Source of the DNA: Bugulina stolonifera
Lineage: Eukaryota > Bryozoa > Gymnolaemata > Cheilostomatida > Bugulidae
NCBI GenBank assembly: GCA_935421135.1
Contig: OW285192.1
Location: forward strand, 8,701,501 to 8,765,500
Length of the DNA stretch: 64,000 nt
Reading direction: 5' to 3'
Part shown: positions 49,256 through 61,300 of the stretch, one piece after another
Numbering within the stretch: the first letter of the stretch is position 1
How the letters are laid out: the number at the start of each line of letters is the position of its first letter
Notes under the pieces: generated by a model
Told to the model about the DNA's origin: nothing
The model's input: only the letters and a program-made list of their open reading frames with translations
The model's database searches: none
Program-made: the position numbers and the translations under genes

Positions 49256-52200
49256 ATGGCAGAAGGAAATGATGCACGTGATGATTTGGTGAATTTTGAA
49301 ATACAATCAAGCGAAGGCGTTGAACCAGTGAAATGTTCCTTCTGCTGTTCAATTTCTGACAGTAGAGATGAGGGGAGTACAGGGGAGGAGAAGCTGAGAC
49401 TGCTGCCATGCAAGTGCAGACAACTTATATGCTACTCATGCTTCAAAGACACACAGGAAGCTGGCGGAGTGAAATGTTCATCATGCAGGTAAAATTATGC
49501 TCACATTTCCTACAAACCTCTCTACTGTGATAGATGTAAAGAAGCTTTCACACAGTGCTGTTCATTGTCGATAACAGTAAAAGCCAATCTGTGCTCTTAC
49601 ACTGGCCACGAGAGTCATCTACTGACCAATGTCGCTGGATTGGCGAGGGTTTTATTTCAAACCACCGATAAGAAGGAGGGGAGCCACCCCACTCTCCCAA
49701 GAAAGGTAGAATCAATTAAAAAATCAGAAAATACTGTTTTGAGAAGCAATAATAGTACAGTACATCTATGACACTGAGTAAATTTCTATAACAGCAGTTT
49801 AAGTATGTCTGTACCTCATATACACATGTCATAACCACTCAGCACTTGCCCACCCAACCGATTCACATATACAAGCCTTGTAACATTTAACACAATATAT
49901 GACAGAACTGAATAGGGCACCATCATGGTTAATAGTATACCATTAGTTTTATTGTAGCTTTGAATGTTTGGCTGATGGTTATTCACAACTTGAGCTGCTA
50001 ACATCTGAGCCTAGAAAACCGCAGCCGCAGCAGCCGAACGAGGACATTAGACTGAGAACTGATTGCCATACGGAAGTGAGATCTTTCAAGTGCGACAAGT
50101 GCAAAGATACTGTTCAGCCAGCGAAGAAATACTGTACTGAGAAATCTTGTCAGGAAAGATATTGTGAGCGCCATTTACAGGTAGGTTTAGTCTAAATTTA
50201 TGACTTGCTTCTAGAAATTAAAATTTGGATACTCTTCTAACTTGAAACTTGCTCATCCATATACTAATTCGGTAATGCCATGCAGATAATTTACTAGATT
50301 GTGTAGTGTTATTAATTAATTTGAATTTATAGCAAGTCTAAAAATATACTCTATATTATAGAGTCATGATTCATTCTATGAAGGAGAAGACCATACAATT
50401 ATTGACGAGCAGACTTACCTCCAAAACCCACATCTGCATAGAGTACCTTCGACTTGCCGTCTGAGTGGACATATTGACCATGCCTGCACAAAGTGCTTCA
50501 AACGATCATGTGCATCTTGTGGTCCAGATCATTCAAATAACATTCCATGCAAAGGTGTGACATTTAAAATATGTGTAAGACCTTTCAGCGTTAGTTTGTA
50601 AATCTGTTCTGATAATTATTTAATTTAATAATTATATAAGTATTATACATGTAATAGATACAGTGATTATATTATATATTATTATATATATTATATACAA
50701 TATATAATATATTATATACAATTGTATACTATGCATTCATGTACATAGACCTAGGTAGGTATTATGTACATAAAGTTACACAGTCATGGTACATACAGTA
50801 AAGGGACATTTCGAAAATGTCAGTTCGAAACAGGACGTTCAGATAACTTTCTTTTGGGGTTTGGGGATTAGGGTTTGGGGTAAGGAATTGGGGTTTTGAA
50901 GTCGTCAAATTCGGTACATACACTGCAATTAATGTTTCCATTGTTATGTGTGAGCGGTGACTAGTGTCTACACATTGGTCGGCAATTCAAAACAGCGAGC
51001 TATAATGGAGTCATAATAATTCGTATGAAGATAGGACTAGTGTTCTCTCCTGTGCCAGGACACAACAGTATCATCCATGTAGATTAAGAATCGAAAGATA
51101 ACGTTCTCATAATTTTACCTAACAGTAATGCCTCATCTCAACAGCTAAAGCTAGAGGAATGAATTATTTTTGTGTTTGTAGATGCCGAAGGGCATAAGTG
51201 GGAGTCAGAGGGAGTAGTGGACAAGGAAGTTACTAATCAATTCAGATGGCTAGAAGAGTTGTTATCTGAAAAGATGGTCAGCTACGGAGCTGCAACCAAT
51301 AATGTGGTAGAGAAGAATACAATGCATGAAGAAAGAGATCGCGGATTGTTAGAAGATGTAACTTCTCAAGAGGAGTATGAAGTGAGTTTTTCTCTGAGTT
51401 TAAATACACTGTAGATTTTATTTGAATTGTTGCAACCATGGTCAAAGTTCGAAAGTTTACTTTGACTAGATTTTGATGTTAGGTCAATATTTTTTAAACT
51501 ACTAGATAAGACGAAGCAGAAGGCATTCCTTAAAAATGCAATGCAGGATTCAGACGCATCGCGATCAGAATGTTGGATTATATGCTGGCTATCAGCAATA
51601 TGCACAGGACAAGATGGATGTCTTAAGGACCCTTCAAGAGGAAATACAGGAACTACACATTGGAAACCCTCTAAATAAGTTTGATAAATTTGAAGATGTT
51701 AAAGAAAGGATAACCAATGCAGTAGAAGAAGGAATTGATGAATGCTGTTGGAGAGAGCCCTTGGCATTTGTACTAACAGGTAACTAATCAATCTGTGCAA
51801 ATTACAGCCTTTACAGGGTTAAAAAATTGATTTCTTTCAATTTAGTTGAAATATTTTTGATTTTGCTCTATATTTATCCTTTATCCTTAATTGACCTGAT
51901 TTGAGTTATATACATGCAGTAGTGGAGAAGATATCCTCTTCATGTTTTTATTGGTTGACCACTCCTACATTTACTTCAAACAAACACAATATTAGTGTTT
52001 GGACAACAAATAATAGCTTGAAAACTAGAATTTAGCGAAATTATAATTGAAATTTTTTTCTTTAAAAACCAATTAAAGAGCTTCGATTTAATCATTTGAT
52101 TTACTTACGCCATTCTTGGAAAACCATGTTTAACTATAATGGTGTCAACATCTGCTTCAGCGGAATAGTCCCATACAGCAAGAAGTTCTAGAAACGAGAG

Positions 52201-55200
52201 GCTTAGTAATCCCATAGTGCTGACACAAGCCATCCTATGTTCAGCTTTTAGTCTGTCCACATATATGTAACTCCCAAATCACTACATGCAGGTGTATGGG
52301 ACTTTATATTAGTAAATTATTGTAGATTAGGAAACATGCTTATCCCTTATCACCTTTTTTAGTATTTGTTTTATTTCAAACTTAGATTATCGACGACAAG
52401 GTGAAAGAAACCTCATTGAGGTTCCAAAGGCCATACATTATATTGTACAATGCCATTGTCGAACCACGCAATGCTGTTACGACGTAGCCATGCAAGGGAA
52501 CAAAACACTGTGGGTGGCTCACGAACATGGTTTATCTTACTATGATCTTCAACCAGAAGATAGTCACCAGCAATTGCTGTGCAGACCAAAAAAGGCAAAT
52601 GGAGAGTTTATCTGCACTGCTGTAGCCCCATATAAAGCGAACGTTTACTTCACTGTCGAAAGCAAAGATGGAAATGAAGGCCAAGTTAAGGCTTGCCTGC
52701 GGACCAAGCAAGACTGTGGAAAGGCTATTACACTGTTCACATATGAAAGTGACACAAGTCAGCCAGCTGATCTGGCAGCGAGTGACAATCTTTTAGCGTT
52801 AACTAACAGCAGAGAAGACAAAGTCATCCTTTACAATTTGGCAACCGAAGAGAAAAACTCTTATACGTTAGCAGATAAGCCGAGAGGAGTATGTTTCCAC
52901 CCTAATGGCAACCTCCTGGTGACGGATCACACAAATGGAACTCTTACTGAATATACTATTAATTCAGCCGGTGAACCAGAAAGAGACCATCCTGTGGTCT
53001 GTTGTGACTTGACTGAACCAGATGCTATCTGTGTCGATAGTACAGGACTTATATACGTGAAGAGTACATCCAAGAAGTTGGTGTACATTATTTCTGAAGG
53101 TAAGTTTGGCTAATTAGCTGTATGATTGAAAGATGCGAATTGCTGCCAGAAAGTCAGCTGCTATAGAGCTCTACCTCCTCAAATTCAAAGTGAGAGAAAA
53201 TGCTGGACAGTAGTAGATATGAATCATATTCATATTAGAGGGCAATAAAATGTCATATAACAGGGATTATGATCACTAGTTGGTTGCTACTTCCGTTTCA
53301 TTAGAGTGAGTGAGTGGGTAGGTCACTAACTCCCACTCCCACATGGGCCATTCCATGGGGACTGATCAAATTTGCGTGCTGGCCCGACTCGGATTCTTTT
53401 GAAAATTTACAGGTTGAAAGAGCACCCTTGAATTAGTGGGAAACCACCAATTTTTTTTCTATTTAAGCCCTGTGGTTCCGGCAGCAGCTCGTTGAAAAGT
53501 GGGAAAATGTGGTGGGGACAACTCCAAATTGAAATTTTTGAAATTCCTAAACATTCAAATTACTACTGTGGCCACTGTATGATACTTAGAGCTGTAATTT
53601 TTGTTACATAGATACTTTTATATATGTGCTTCAGCTCCATTACTTATTCAAGCCTGTATGGTCAACATATTGAGGGTCAGAGGTCACCGAAAACACCTCT
53701 CGGAGCTAGTTTGACCCAAATTCACTGAAAATCGACCAGATAGACACTGCTGGATCTGATGAAAAAAAGATTGATATACAATAACTAAGTATTGAGGATG
53801 CTCAATACAAGGATAAATGAATTTTTGAGAATAAAAAACACTTTCCAGAATAAACTATATGGCGACAGCGGCTCAAATTCAACATGGCCGTCGTCCGAGT
53901 TGGCGTTTTGGGGCATTATTCAAGGCTAAATCTACTAAACTTAGTAGTGAAAATTAATGGTGAAAATGTTGCTATATACACAATTCACACCTGTAGATTC
54001 CATTTCTGCAATAAAAACTTTGTCTTTTTGGGTCTAAAAGGCTGAATTCTCAGATTCAAATTTTACATATATTCGCTATAATATAGTGACTACATGGCCA
54101 TGCAGTTACTTGGCTATGGCCATAGAAGTCAGTCAAGACTTAATTTGAGGTACAATTTGCAACTTGGCCTGGTTATACAACCTTATTTGTGAAGAAAAAT
54201 GGGTGAAATCCTTTTTAATAGCGCAAACATGCAGTTTTGGTAACTTTACCATGACTCGTCCTTTCACACGTTTGTTAAATGAGGTAAGATAGCTAATCTA
54301 AGCAGCATTTCAAGGTGTGTGTTATACCAAGTATTGTTTAATGAAAAAGAAGGTGAAGAAAGTGATGCTCCATGGAACTAAGGCATCTTTAATCAGTGGG
54401 TGAGGCTGAGGAGTTAAAGGTTATTTAAACTAGTTCAAGACAAATTTTGGGGTCACCATTAGTTATCAAATTCTACTCAAATATATGTACATGCATAACT
54501 ATAGCCACAGCCCTCGAACAATAACTTTTAACAATTTTTGTATATATTTACATGTAGCTGACAATTTAACCGTTGTTTGCTAATTAGCTCCAAAAATATC
54601 TTTTTGGTCCTATATAAATGACCAGAACTAAGGTAAGTGGTGCGACATGCATTAACTTTTAATCAACAGAGTGATCAAAAATATGAATATGGTTTTGTGA
54701 GACTTAGTTTTAGTTGTACCTAGCAAGTTGAAATTATATTACAAGTGTTCGCTTGTTTCCAAAGGTAATAATGTTTAATGTACTTGCTAGCATCACCTCG
54801 CCAAATTTACCGGTCCTTATACCGACAACTCGATTTTCAATCAAGATAGTTTTGACCCTTCGAAAGACAAAACCACTTATCTGAAAAAAATTACGCTCAG
54901 TGAATAAAAGAAGAGCAGATCTCACCTTTCTAAGTGCAGACAACCATATTGACCTGGGCATAATAATTGTTATACTATAGACTGCTGAAATTCAATCTCT
55001 TCTAATAAATACTGTACAACACTTATACACCGGAAAAGGAACTATTCACATATCATGAACAAAAAATATTTTTGAAGCTAATTAGTAAAGACTGGTTTAA
55101 TTGTAAGCTAAATACATGTACGTGTATATATACATGTATGTAAGTTTGTCAAAACTATTGTTTGTGGGCTGTGGTTATAATTTTCCATGTATATTTTTGA

Positions 55201-57022
55201 TTAAAATCTGATAACTAATGGTGACCATAAAAAAATCCCGAGCTAAAACAACCTCACCCACTGATTAAAGAAGCCTTAGTTCTATGGAACTCCATCTTCT
55301 TCCCCTTCCTTTTCATTAAACAATACTTGGTTAAGTCTGACCTGGAAACACTGCATAGCTTAGCTATTCTGCCTCATTTAACAAACGTGTGAAGGGAAGA
55401 GTAATGGCAATGTTAACAAAACTGCATGTTTAGGCTAGTAAAGCGGATTTCACCCATTTTTCTTCACAAGTAGGTTGCATAGCCAGGCCTAGCCCCAAAC
55501 TGCACCTTAAATTAAGTCTTGATTGGCCTTTATGGCCATAGCCAATTAACTGCATTGGTGATATAGTCACAATATTATAGCGAATGTATGTAAAATTTGA
55601 ATCTGAGAATTCAGCCTTATAGACCCAAAAAGACAAAGTTTTTATTGCAGAAATGGACTCTACAGGTGTGAATTGTGTATATAGCAACATTTTCACCATT
55701 AATTTTCACTACTAAGTTTAGTAGATTTAGCCTTGAATAACACCCCAAAACGCCAACTCGGATGACGGCCATGTTGAATTTGAGCCGCTGTCGCCATACA
55801 GTTCATTTTGGAGAGTGTTTTTTATTCTCAAAAATTCATTTATTCTTGTATTGAGCATCCTCAATACTTAGTTATTGTATATCAATCTTTTTTTCATCAG
55901 ATCCAGCAGTGTCTATTTGGTCGATTTTCAGTGAATTTGGGTCAAACTAGCTCCGAGAGGTGTTTTCGGTGACCTCTGACCCTCAATATGTTGACCATAC
56001 AGGCTTGAATAAGTAATGGAGCTGAAGCACATATATAGAAGTATCTATGTAACAAAAATTACAGCTCTAAGTATCATACAGTGGCCACAGTAATAATTTG
56101 AATGTTTAGGAATTTCAAAAAATTCAATTTGGAGTTGTCCCCACCACATTTTCCCACTTTTCAACGAGCTGCTGCCGGAACCACAGGGCTCAAATAGAAA
56201 AAAAATTGGTGGTTTCCTACTAATTCAAGGGTGCTCTTTCAACCTGTAAATTTTCAAAAGAATCTGAGTCGGGCCAGCACGCAAATTTGATCAGTCCCCA
56301 TGGAATGGCCCACATGCTTTCAGGAACTATGTTCACACTCCACTAGTTAGCACATAGAGGTAACTCTATGAGTTAGCCTCATTGAATCTCATCTTATCTC
56401 ATCTATGTACAATGTAGGTATAACTGGTATTGGGGTACAAGTGTGCTATCATAATAGATTACATCAAGTTGAAAATCAAAACTCATTATAAAAACTACAT
56501 TACACAATGTGCACGCTTGTATCAGTAAAGAATTGTTGGGTGGGATACTGGGGCAGTCACTATACCAACAGGTGATACATTTACACATTTTACACATAAC
56601 ATGCAACAGTTACAATTACATAATATTGTGAACTGCAACACACGTACAAGACTTCAGATGGGTTTACCTAGTCAATGCCAGGGTGTATAATTATGACTTC
56701 ACGCCTGACCAAGAAATTGTAACTCCTTATTCCTGTCTATTGATTATAGGGTGAAGTTGTCCTCTCTCTCCCTTGTTCTGAGTGTTATTACTTTTTACAA
56801 CTAGTCCTACCTGTATGTACAATTATTGACAGTACGCATTAGAAAGATATTTTAACACTAATTTTTTGACCATCTTTTCTTACAGGGATGACGCATAAAC
56901 CGTTAGTAAGTGATGATATACATGTGAGTCATGGGGGAATAACTACTAATGGAAATTACTTGTGGATGGCAGGGTATGCTGAAAAAGAATTTCGTTGTTT
57001 TAGCATTCAATTTGATGATTAG
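49256..57022 (+). CDS. TRIM-like protein: C4C4 RING, zinc clusters, helical region, beta-propeller
   Basis: Exons: 49256-49488, 49958-50180, 50362-50554, 51182-51381, 51554-51779, 52386-53099, 56886-57022. All are GT-AG and in phase, giving 641 residues. Residues 26-78 are a RING-type finger with Cys in all eight positions (CSFC, PCKC, ICYSC, CSSC), the CNOT4-like C4C4 pattern. About 105-150 and 180-220 are Cys/His clusters of B-box type (CDKC, CQERYCERH; then HIDHACTKCF and CASCGPDH). About 217-358 is charged and mainly helical, a likely coiled coil. About 359-641 looks like a six-bladed NHL/YVTN-type propeller (TLWVAHEHGLSYYDL, GVCFHPNGNLLVTDH, DAICVDSTGLIYV). By family it is probably an E3 ubiquitin ligase with a propeller for target binding. 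It is paralogous to the next gene with the same intron phases. The final intron (3.8 kb) contains a palindromic element. Confidence 0.85.
50640..50720. repeat. AT-rich palindromic microsatellite
   Basis: A run of tatat/tatta units able to fold on itself, in intron 3 of the first TRIM-like gene. It is simple sequence with no evident function. Confidence 0.7.
53345..56311. mobile_element. Palindromic (foldback) element B, about 3.0 kb
   Basis: The two halves are inverted copies: the left begins gggccattccatggggactg and the right ends with its reverse complement, with recognisable homology through most of about 1.4 kb per arm. The spacer lies near 54.6-55.1 kb. It is flanked by a perfect 4-bp duplication ACAT (53341-53344 and 56312-56315). 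No ORF of interest. Arms differ by scattered substitutions and small indels. It lies in the last intron of the first TRIM-like gene. Four-base duplications occur in several DNA-transposon superfamilies, so the class is not assigned. Confidence 0.85.
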
Positions 57023-58399
57023 GCATAATGTATTTACATATTGGATGTGGCAGTATATTATGTGTTGATATCTAAGCAGTGCTTTATGGATATTGCACAA
57101 TTTTTAATTTATCTGTCTAATTTATGTACAAGTAGTTTATTGCTAGAATAATGATCAATGGGGCACAATAAATATGCTATAATGTACATGTAGCATGCTT
57201 TTGCATGTATATTCTATTGCTGTAACAACTGTGGAAAAGTCACATACGGCTAGTAATAATGAAATAGTTATTACAGAACAAATACTTTCTTAGAGCATGA
57301 GCATGTGAAATCTTCTTCTGCGAAGTCAGTTTCGAGTTAAATAAAAAATGTGCCATAATGATGGAGCCGAAAATGTAAATATAATATACAAGTATATCTA
57401 TGTTAGGGGGGTTTGGCCATTTTTTTATATAATGATGTATTTTTAAGCAAGGAATTTATTTTTGAGCAGTCAGAGACTTGTTTCAAATCCATGAAAACAC
57501 CAGTCCCTGACTGGAGTTCGAACCCGGGGCCTCTACACCACCTAATCGCCTAGCACAGTGAACAGAACATGCTACCACTACACCAGCTCAGCAACCTTAA
57601 AAAAAGAAAGCTTCACCAGTGAGCAGTAGACATGCTCTGAGCGAACTGCACACGAGGCATACTGTCAGCATGGCTATAAAAACAATGAATTATTTTTTTA
57701 CTGCTATCTCTTGCTGTAATAGTAAGACCAATAACATCTGTCACAGATACCCACCTTCACTGTTGCACACTGCTCGGGCTATTCTCACAGGTTTACACTA
57801 ACTATCAAGTAGTCACTACTCCACTCCACCCAGTATTGTATCAAGCAATATGGCCTCACAGTACTAGTTCCATAATCATCATGGCACTGCAGAATTATGC
57901 TCTTTTAGTTAATATATTACTAAGTGCAGACAACTCCTAAGATTTGCAGTATGAATAACAATGTATTGAATAATGCTGTAAATGTAATGGTCCAGTGTTC
58001 ACTCCTCCACTCTAGCACTCATTTAGTAGTGACAACTGTTAGCAGTATCTGCTATGCAATGCCTATCACATAAGTTTGTTAGTAGTTAGTTGGGATTTAA
58101 AATGCAGTTTCATTTTAGGCCTGTACAGTTGTATAGAACATGAAGCCTGTGCTCTATACTGTAGTTCCTCATTGTATAACAATGAGTAATTCAATATTAA
58201 TTAGGGTGTGAAACTGAAAGCAAAACAGCAGAGAGTGCAGGCTAACGTCAATAGTATTTATGTGAAGGTAAAAAGGTAAAAGTGCCTTCTTAGTAAATGA
58301 GTGGACGTCCATTGTTGTAACTCTAGTTCTTGATTGATTATAATTGATTGTAAAATAAGTAGCTATATTCAAACTGGATAACTAAAGAAGGAATCGACA
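57023..58399. other. Intergenic DNA between the TRIM-like paralogues
   Basis: This 1.4-kb stretch holds the 3' end of the first gene, a tRNA-derived SINE (57437-57598) and the promoter and 5' UTR of the second gene. No coding exon was recognised. Confidence 0.5.
57437..57598 (-). repeat. tRNA-derived SINE
   Basis: Read on the minus strand it starts ggttgctgagctggtgtagt, contains an A box (TGGTGTAGTGG) and, about 55 bases on, a B box (GGTTCGAACTCC). These form an internal RNA polymerase III promoter. A non-tRNA body (cagtcagggactggtgtttt) follows, with a tail ending gcttaaaaatacatc. A relative with the same body and tail lies at 9370-9570. The acceptor and anticodon stems are not preserved, so it is a SINE and not a tRNA gene. 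Confidence 0.85.
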
Positions 58400-61300
58400 A
58401 TGGCTGGGCTAGAGAACAGCAACCCTGAGAATAATACTAGTAATAATTATGGAACTATGTGGATATGCTCCTTTTGCCTGGGAAGTTCACATGAGCCAGT
58501 TCAACTAGTGGAACAGGAAGGTGTTATAACAGGTCTGAAAGTACGTCCTTGCAAGTGTCGACCAGTAAAGCTGTGTTGCTTGTCATGTTCCAGTCAGAGA
58601 GATACTAAATGCAGTGATTGCCAGTAAGTGTTTTACACTTTCCAGCATTTTAACAATCAAATCACTGTTGCTCTTATAACTGTCATTTGGCCAAGGTTAC
58701 ATACCTTGAAAAACTTTGGTTGATGGAAATGTTTCACAACTAGATTTGTATTTAGCTAAGTGTTTTGGGTATTGTTAGCCATACTATTGAGAAAAAACCG
58801 TTTACCAAATGTCATTTTCCAAAGGTAATAAGTTCTAATGAAGAGTGACAGGTTTTGGTGAGGCATCTACTCCATGGATACTCATAAGTTATAGTTTTTT
58901 CTCTTGTTTCTAAGAGAGAAAAAACAAAATTTCAAACAGCCTATGAGTGCCCATGGTCAGCTCACAGCAACTTTCATCTTCTTTCAAGCTGATACTAATG
59001 AAGGGATCATCTGGGTTAAAGGCAAATTTAATTTAGCCTTTTATGTACCACTAAAAAGTTCACTGAAAGACTTTGGCTAAAGATCGTAGTTGTACACTTT
59101 GAACTTTTATTTCCACAATGTCGCCACAATATAATAATTCTCTGTATATATCTACTACTGAAACTAAATTACTCCTATGTAGTGATCCACTACTGCAAGT
59201 TCAACAGGGAATGTGTAAATTTGTTCGCTCCCCATAAGGCCTACTAGCTTTACCCTCACATAAAGTTCAAAAATAGGAAATTGTATTGAACTTGTTTGAA
59301 GTGAGGAGTTCCCAAATACTGACTACGACTCCCTGGAGGACATTCAGCTTGATCGTGTCAGCACAGAAGGCATCAGCAGTCAAGCAAAGGACGACCAGGC
59401 AGAGCAAGTCGTCACTGAAATTCCAACAGCTGATGTTTTTCCTTGTGATGCAAGAAATTGCGATCAAGTTGCAGATGGCTACTGTGTTCAGTATAAAAAG
59501 AGATTTTGTGTGATGCATATGGAAGTAAGTTCTAATTTCCCTAGGTTTCCATGGGAAGATTCGTTATTGTCAACCTATAAGGTTATGATTTATAATTATA
59601 CGGGAGTTGTCAAACAATTAAATAATGATTAATGCTGATTTATCATTCCAGAGAAGGATTTAATCTTTTTCCAAATTGGAGCTTTTCTTTCATGAATGAT
59701 CACCGTAAAACTAACTTTATGATAATGTATAAGTAGTATTGTCAGTGCAGATCTACACAGACACCCGCCCATTTTCGGTACGTGTTAGCCCTAGATCCCA
59801 AAAATCCCCGGGCGGACTACTACCCCACCCGTCCTCTCGCCCCCTCCCCTCCCCTAAACCTCACTCTATGTGCAAAGCCCTAGAACCTAACCCCCCGATC
59901 GCGGGTGGGGTTTCAAAAACCTCATCGGCTGTTCCGCAGAACCCAGGCTAAAGAGCAAACCCCAAACCCCGCCCCCGTCCCACAGCTCGGGCGAGGGGGC
60001 GCGCGCCCCCCACCCGTCCTCCCCTCCACCTGTCCCCTCCCCTCCGCCTCTCGGCGGTCCTCGTTTGAGAGTCCAGCCGTGGCCCCACGCCGCCCTCCCC
60101 CCGCTCAGCCCCCACCCTCCCGCCCCAACGACCCGTCGCCGCCCTCGCGGCCGGACCGTCGGCTGGAGCGGGGGCGCGCGCGACTTTTGACCTACGAGTT
60201 AAAAGGTAAGTACGGTGAACCGAAGGAAAATACGGGTTAGAGTAATGATAGGCTACGCCCGTGCAGAGTTTACGGCGCTGACAATACTACTATAAGAAAC
60301 TTACCGGGTGGTGGTGGTTCCGGATGATGGCTCGAACGATCCGATGATTTCTTCGCCGGGGACTGTTGAGACTGAACTGGTCGGGGTGACGCCGCACCCG
60401 CGCGCCCTTCTTACCTCATACTACTATAGACAATAAACAGTCCACAATTGCTACCAACTACCTCATTTAGCACTAACCTTCTTTTCTACTTGTTGACATC
60501 TCTGATCAGGTGCTGACTAGTAGGTAGGTGTCTCTGTTTAGTCTCCCTATAAAAATATAAAGTAGCAGGGTGTAAGTTATTTTTTTTTTTGCTTCATACC
60601 ATTATATACAATAAACACATCACAATTGCTGCCAATTACCCTATTTAGCACTCACCTTATGTTCTACTTGTTGACATCTCTGATCAGGTGCTGACTAGTA
60701 GGTAGGTGCCTCTGTTTAGTCTCCCTACAAAAATATAAAGTAGCAGGGTGGAAGTTATTTTGTTTTGCTTCATACCATTATATACAATAAACACATCACA
60801 ATTGCTGCCAATTACCCTATTTAGCACTCACCTTATGTTCTACTTGTTGACATCTCTGATCAGGTGCTGACTAGTAGGTAGGTGTCTCTGTTTAGTCTCC
60901 CTATAAAAATATAAAGTAGCAGGGTGTAAGTTATTTTTTTGCTTCATACCATTATATACAATAAACACATCACAATTGCTGCCAATTACCCTATTTAGCA
61001 CTCACCTTATGTTCTACTTGTTGACATCTCTGATCAGGTGCTGACTAGTAGGTAGGTGTCTTTGCTTAGTCTCCCTATAAAAAAATATAAAGTAGCAGGG
61101 TGTAAGTTATTTTTTTGCTTCATACCATTATATACAATAAACACATCACAATTGCTGCCAATTACCCTATTTAGCACTCACCTTATGTTCTACTTGTTGA
61201 CATCTCTGATCAGGTGCTGACTAGTAGGTAGGTGTCTCTGTTTAGTCTCCCTATAAAAATATAAAGTAGCAGGGTGTAAGTTATTTTCTTGCTTCATACC

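Noticed and set aside
49565..49771. ORF after the first exon of the TRIM-like gene, considered as an extra exon
   Set aside because: Exons 49256-49488 and 49958-50180 join in phase without it, and the paralogue has no equivalent exon.
57437..57598. A tRNA gene, suggested by A and B boxes
   Set aside because: No intact acceptor or anticodon stems, and the tRNA-like part runs into a body and tail shared with another dispersed copy.
60150..60250. A spliced-leader RNA-like segment (short leader followed by gtaagtacgg)
   Set aside because: A donor-like motif alone is not enough; no repeated gene unit, Sm site or trans-splicing context was seen, and it lies inside a transposon.
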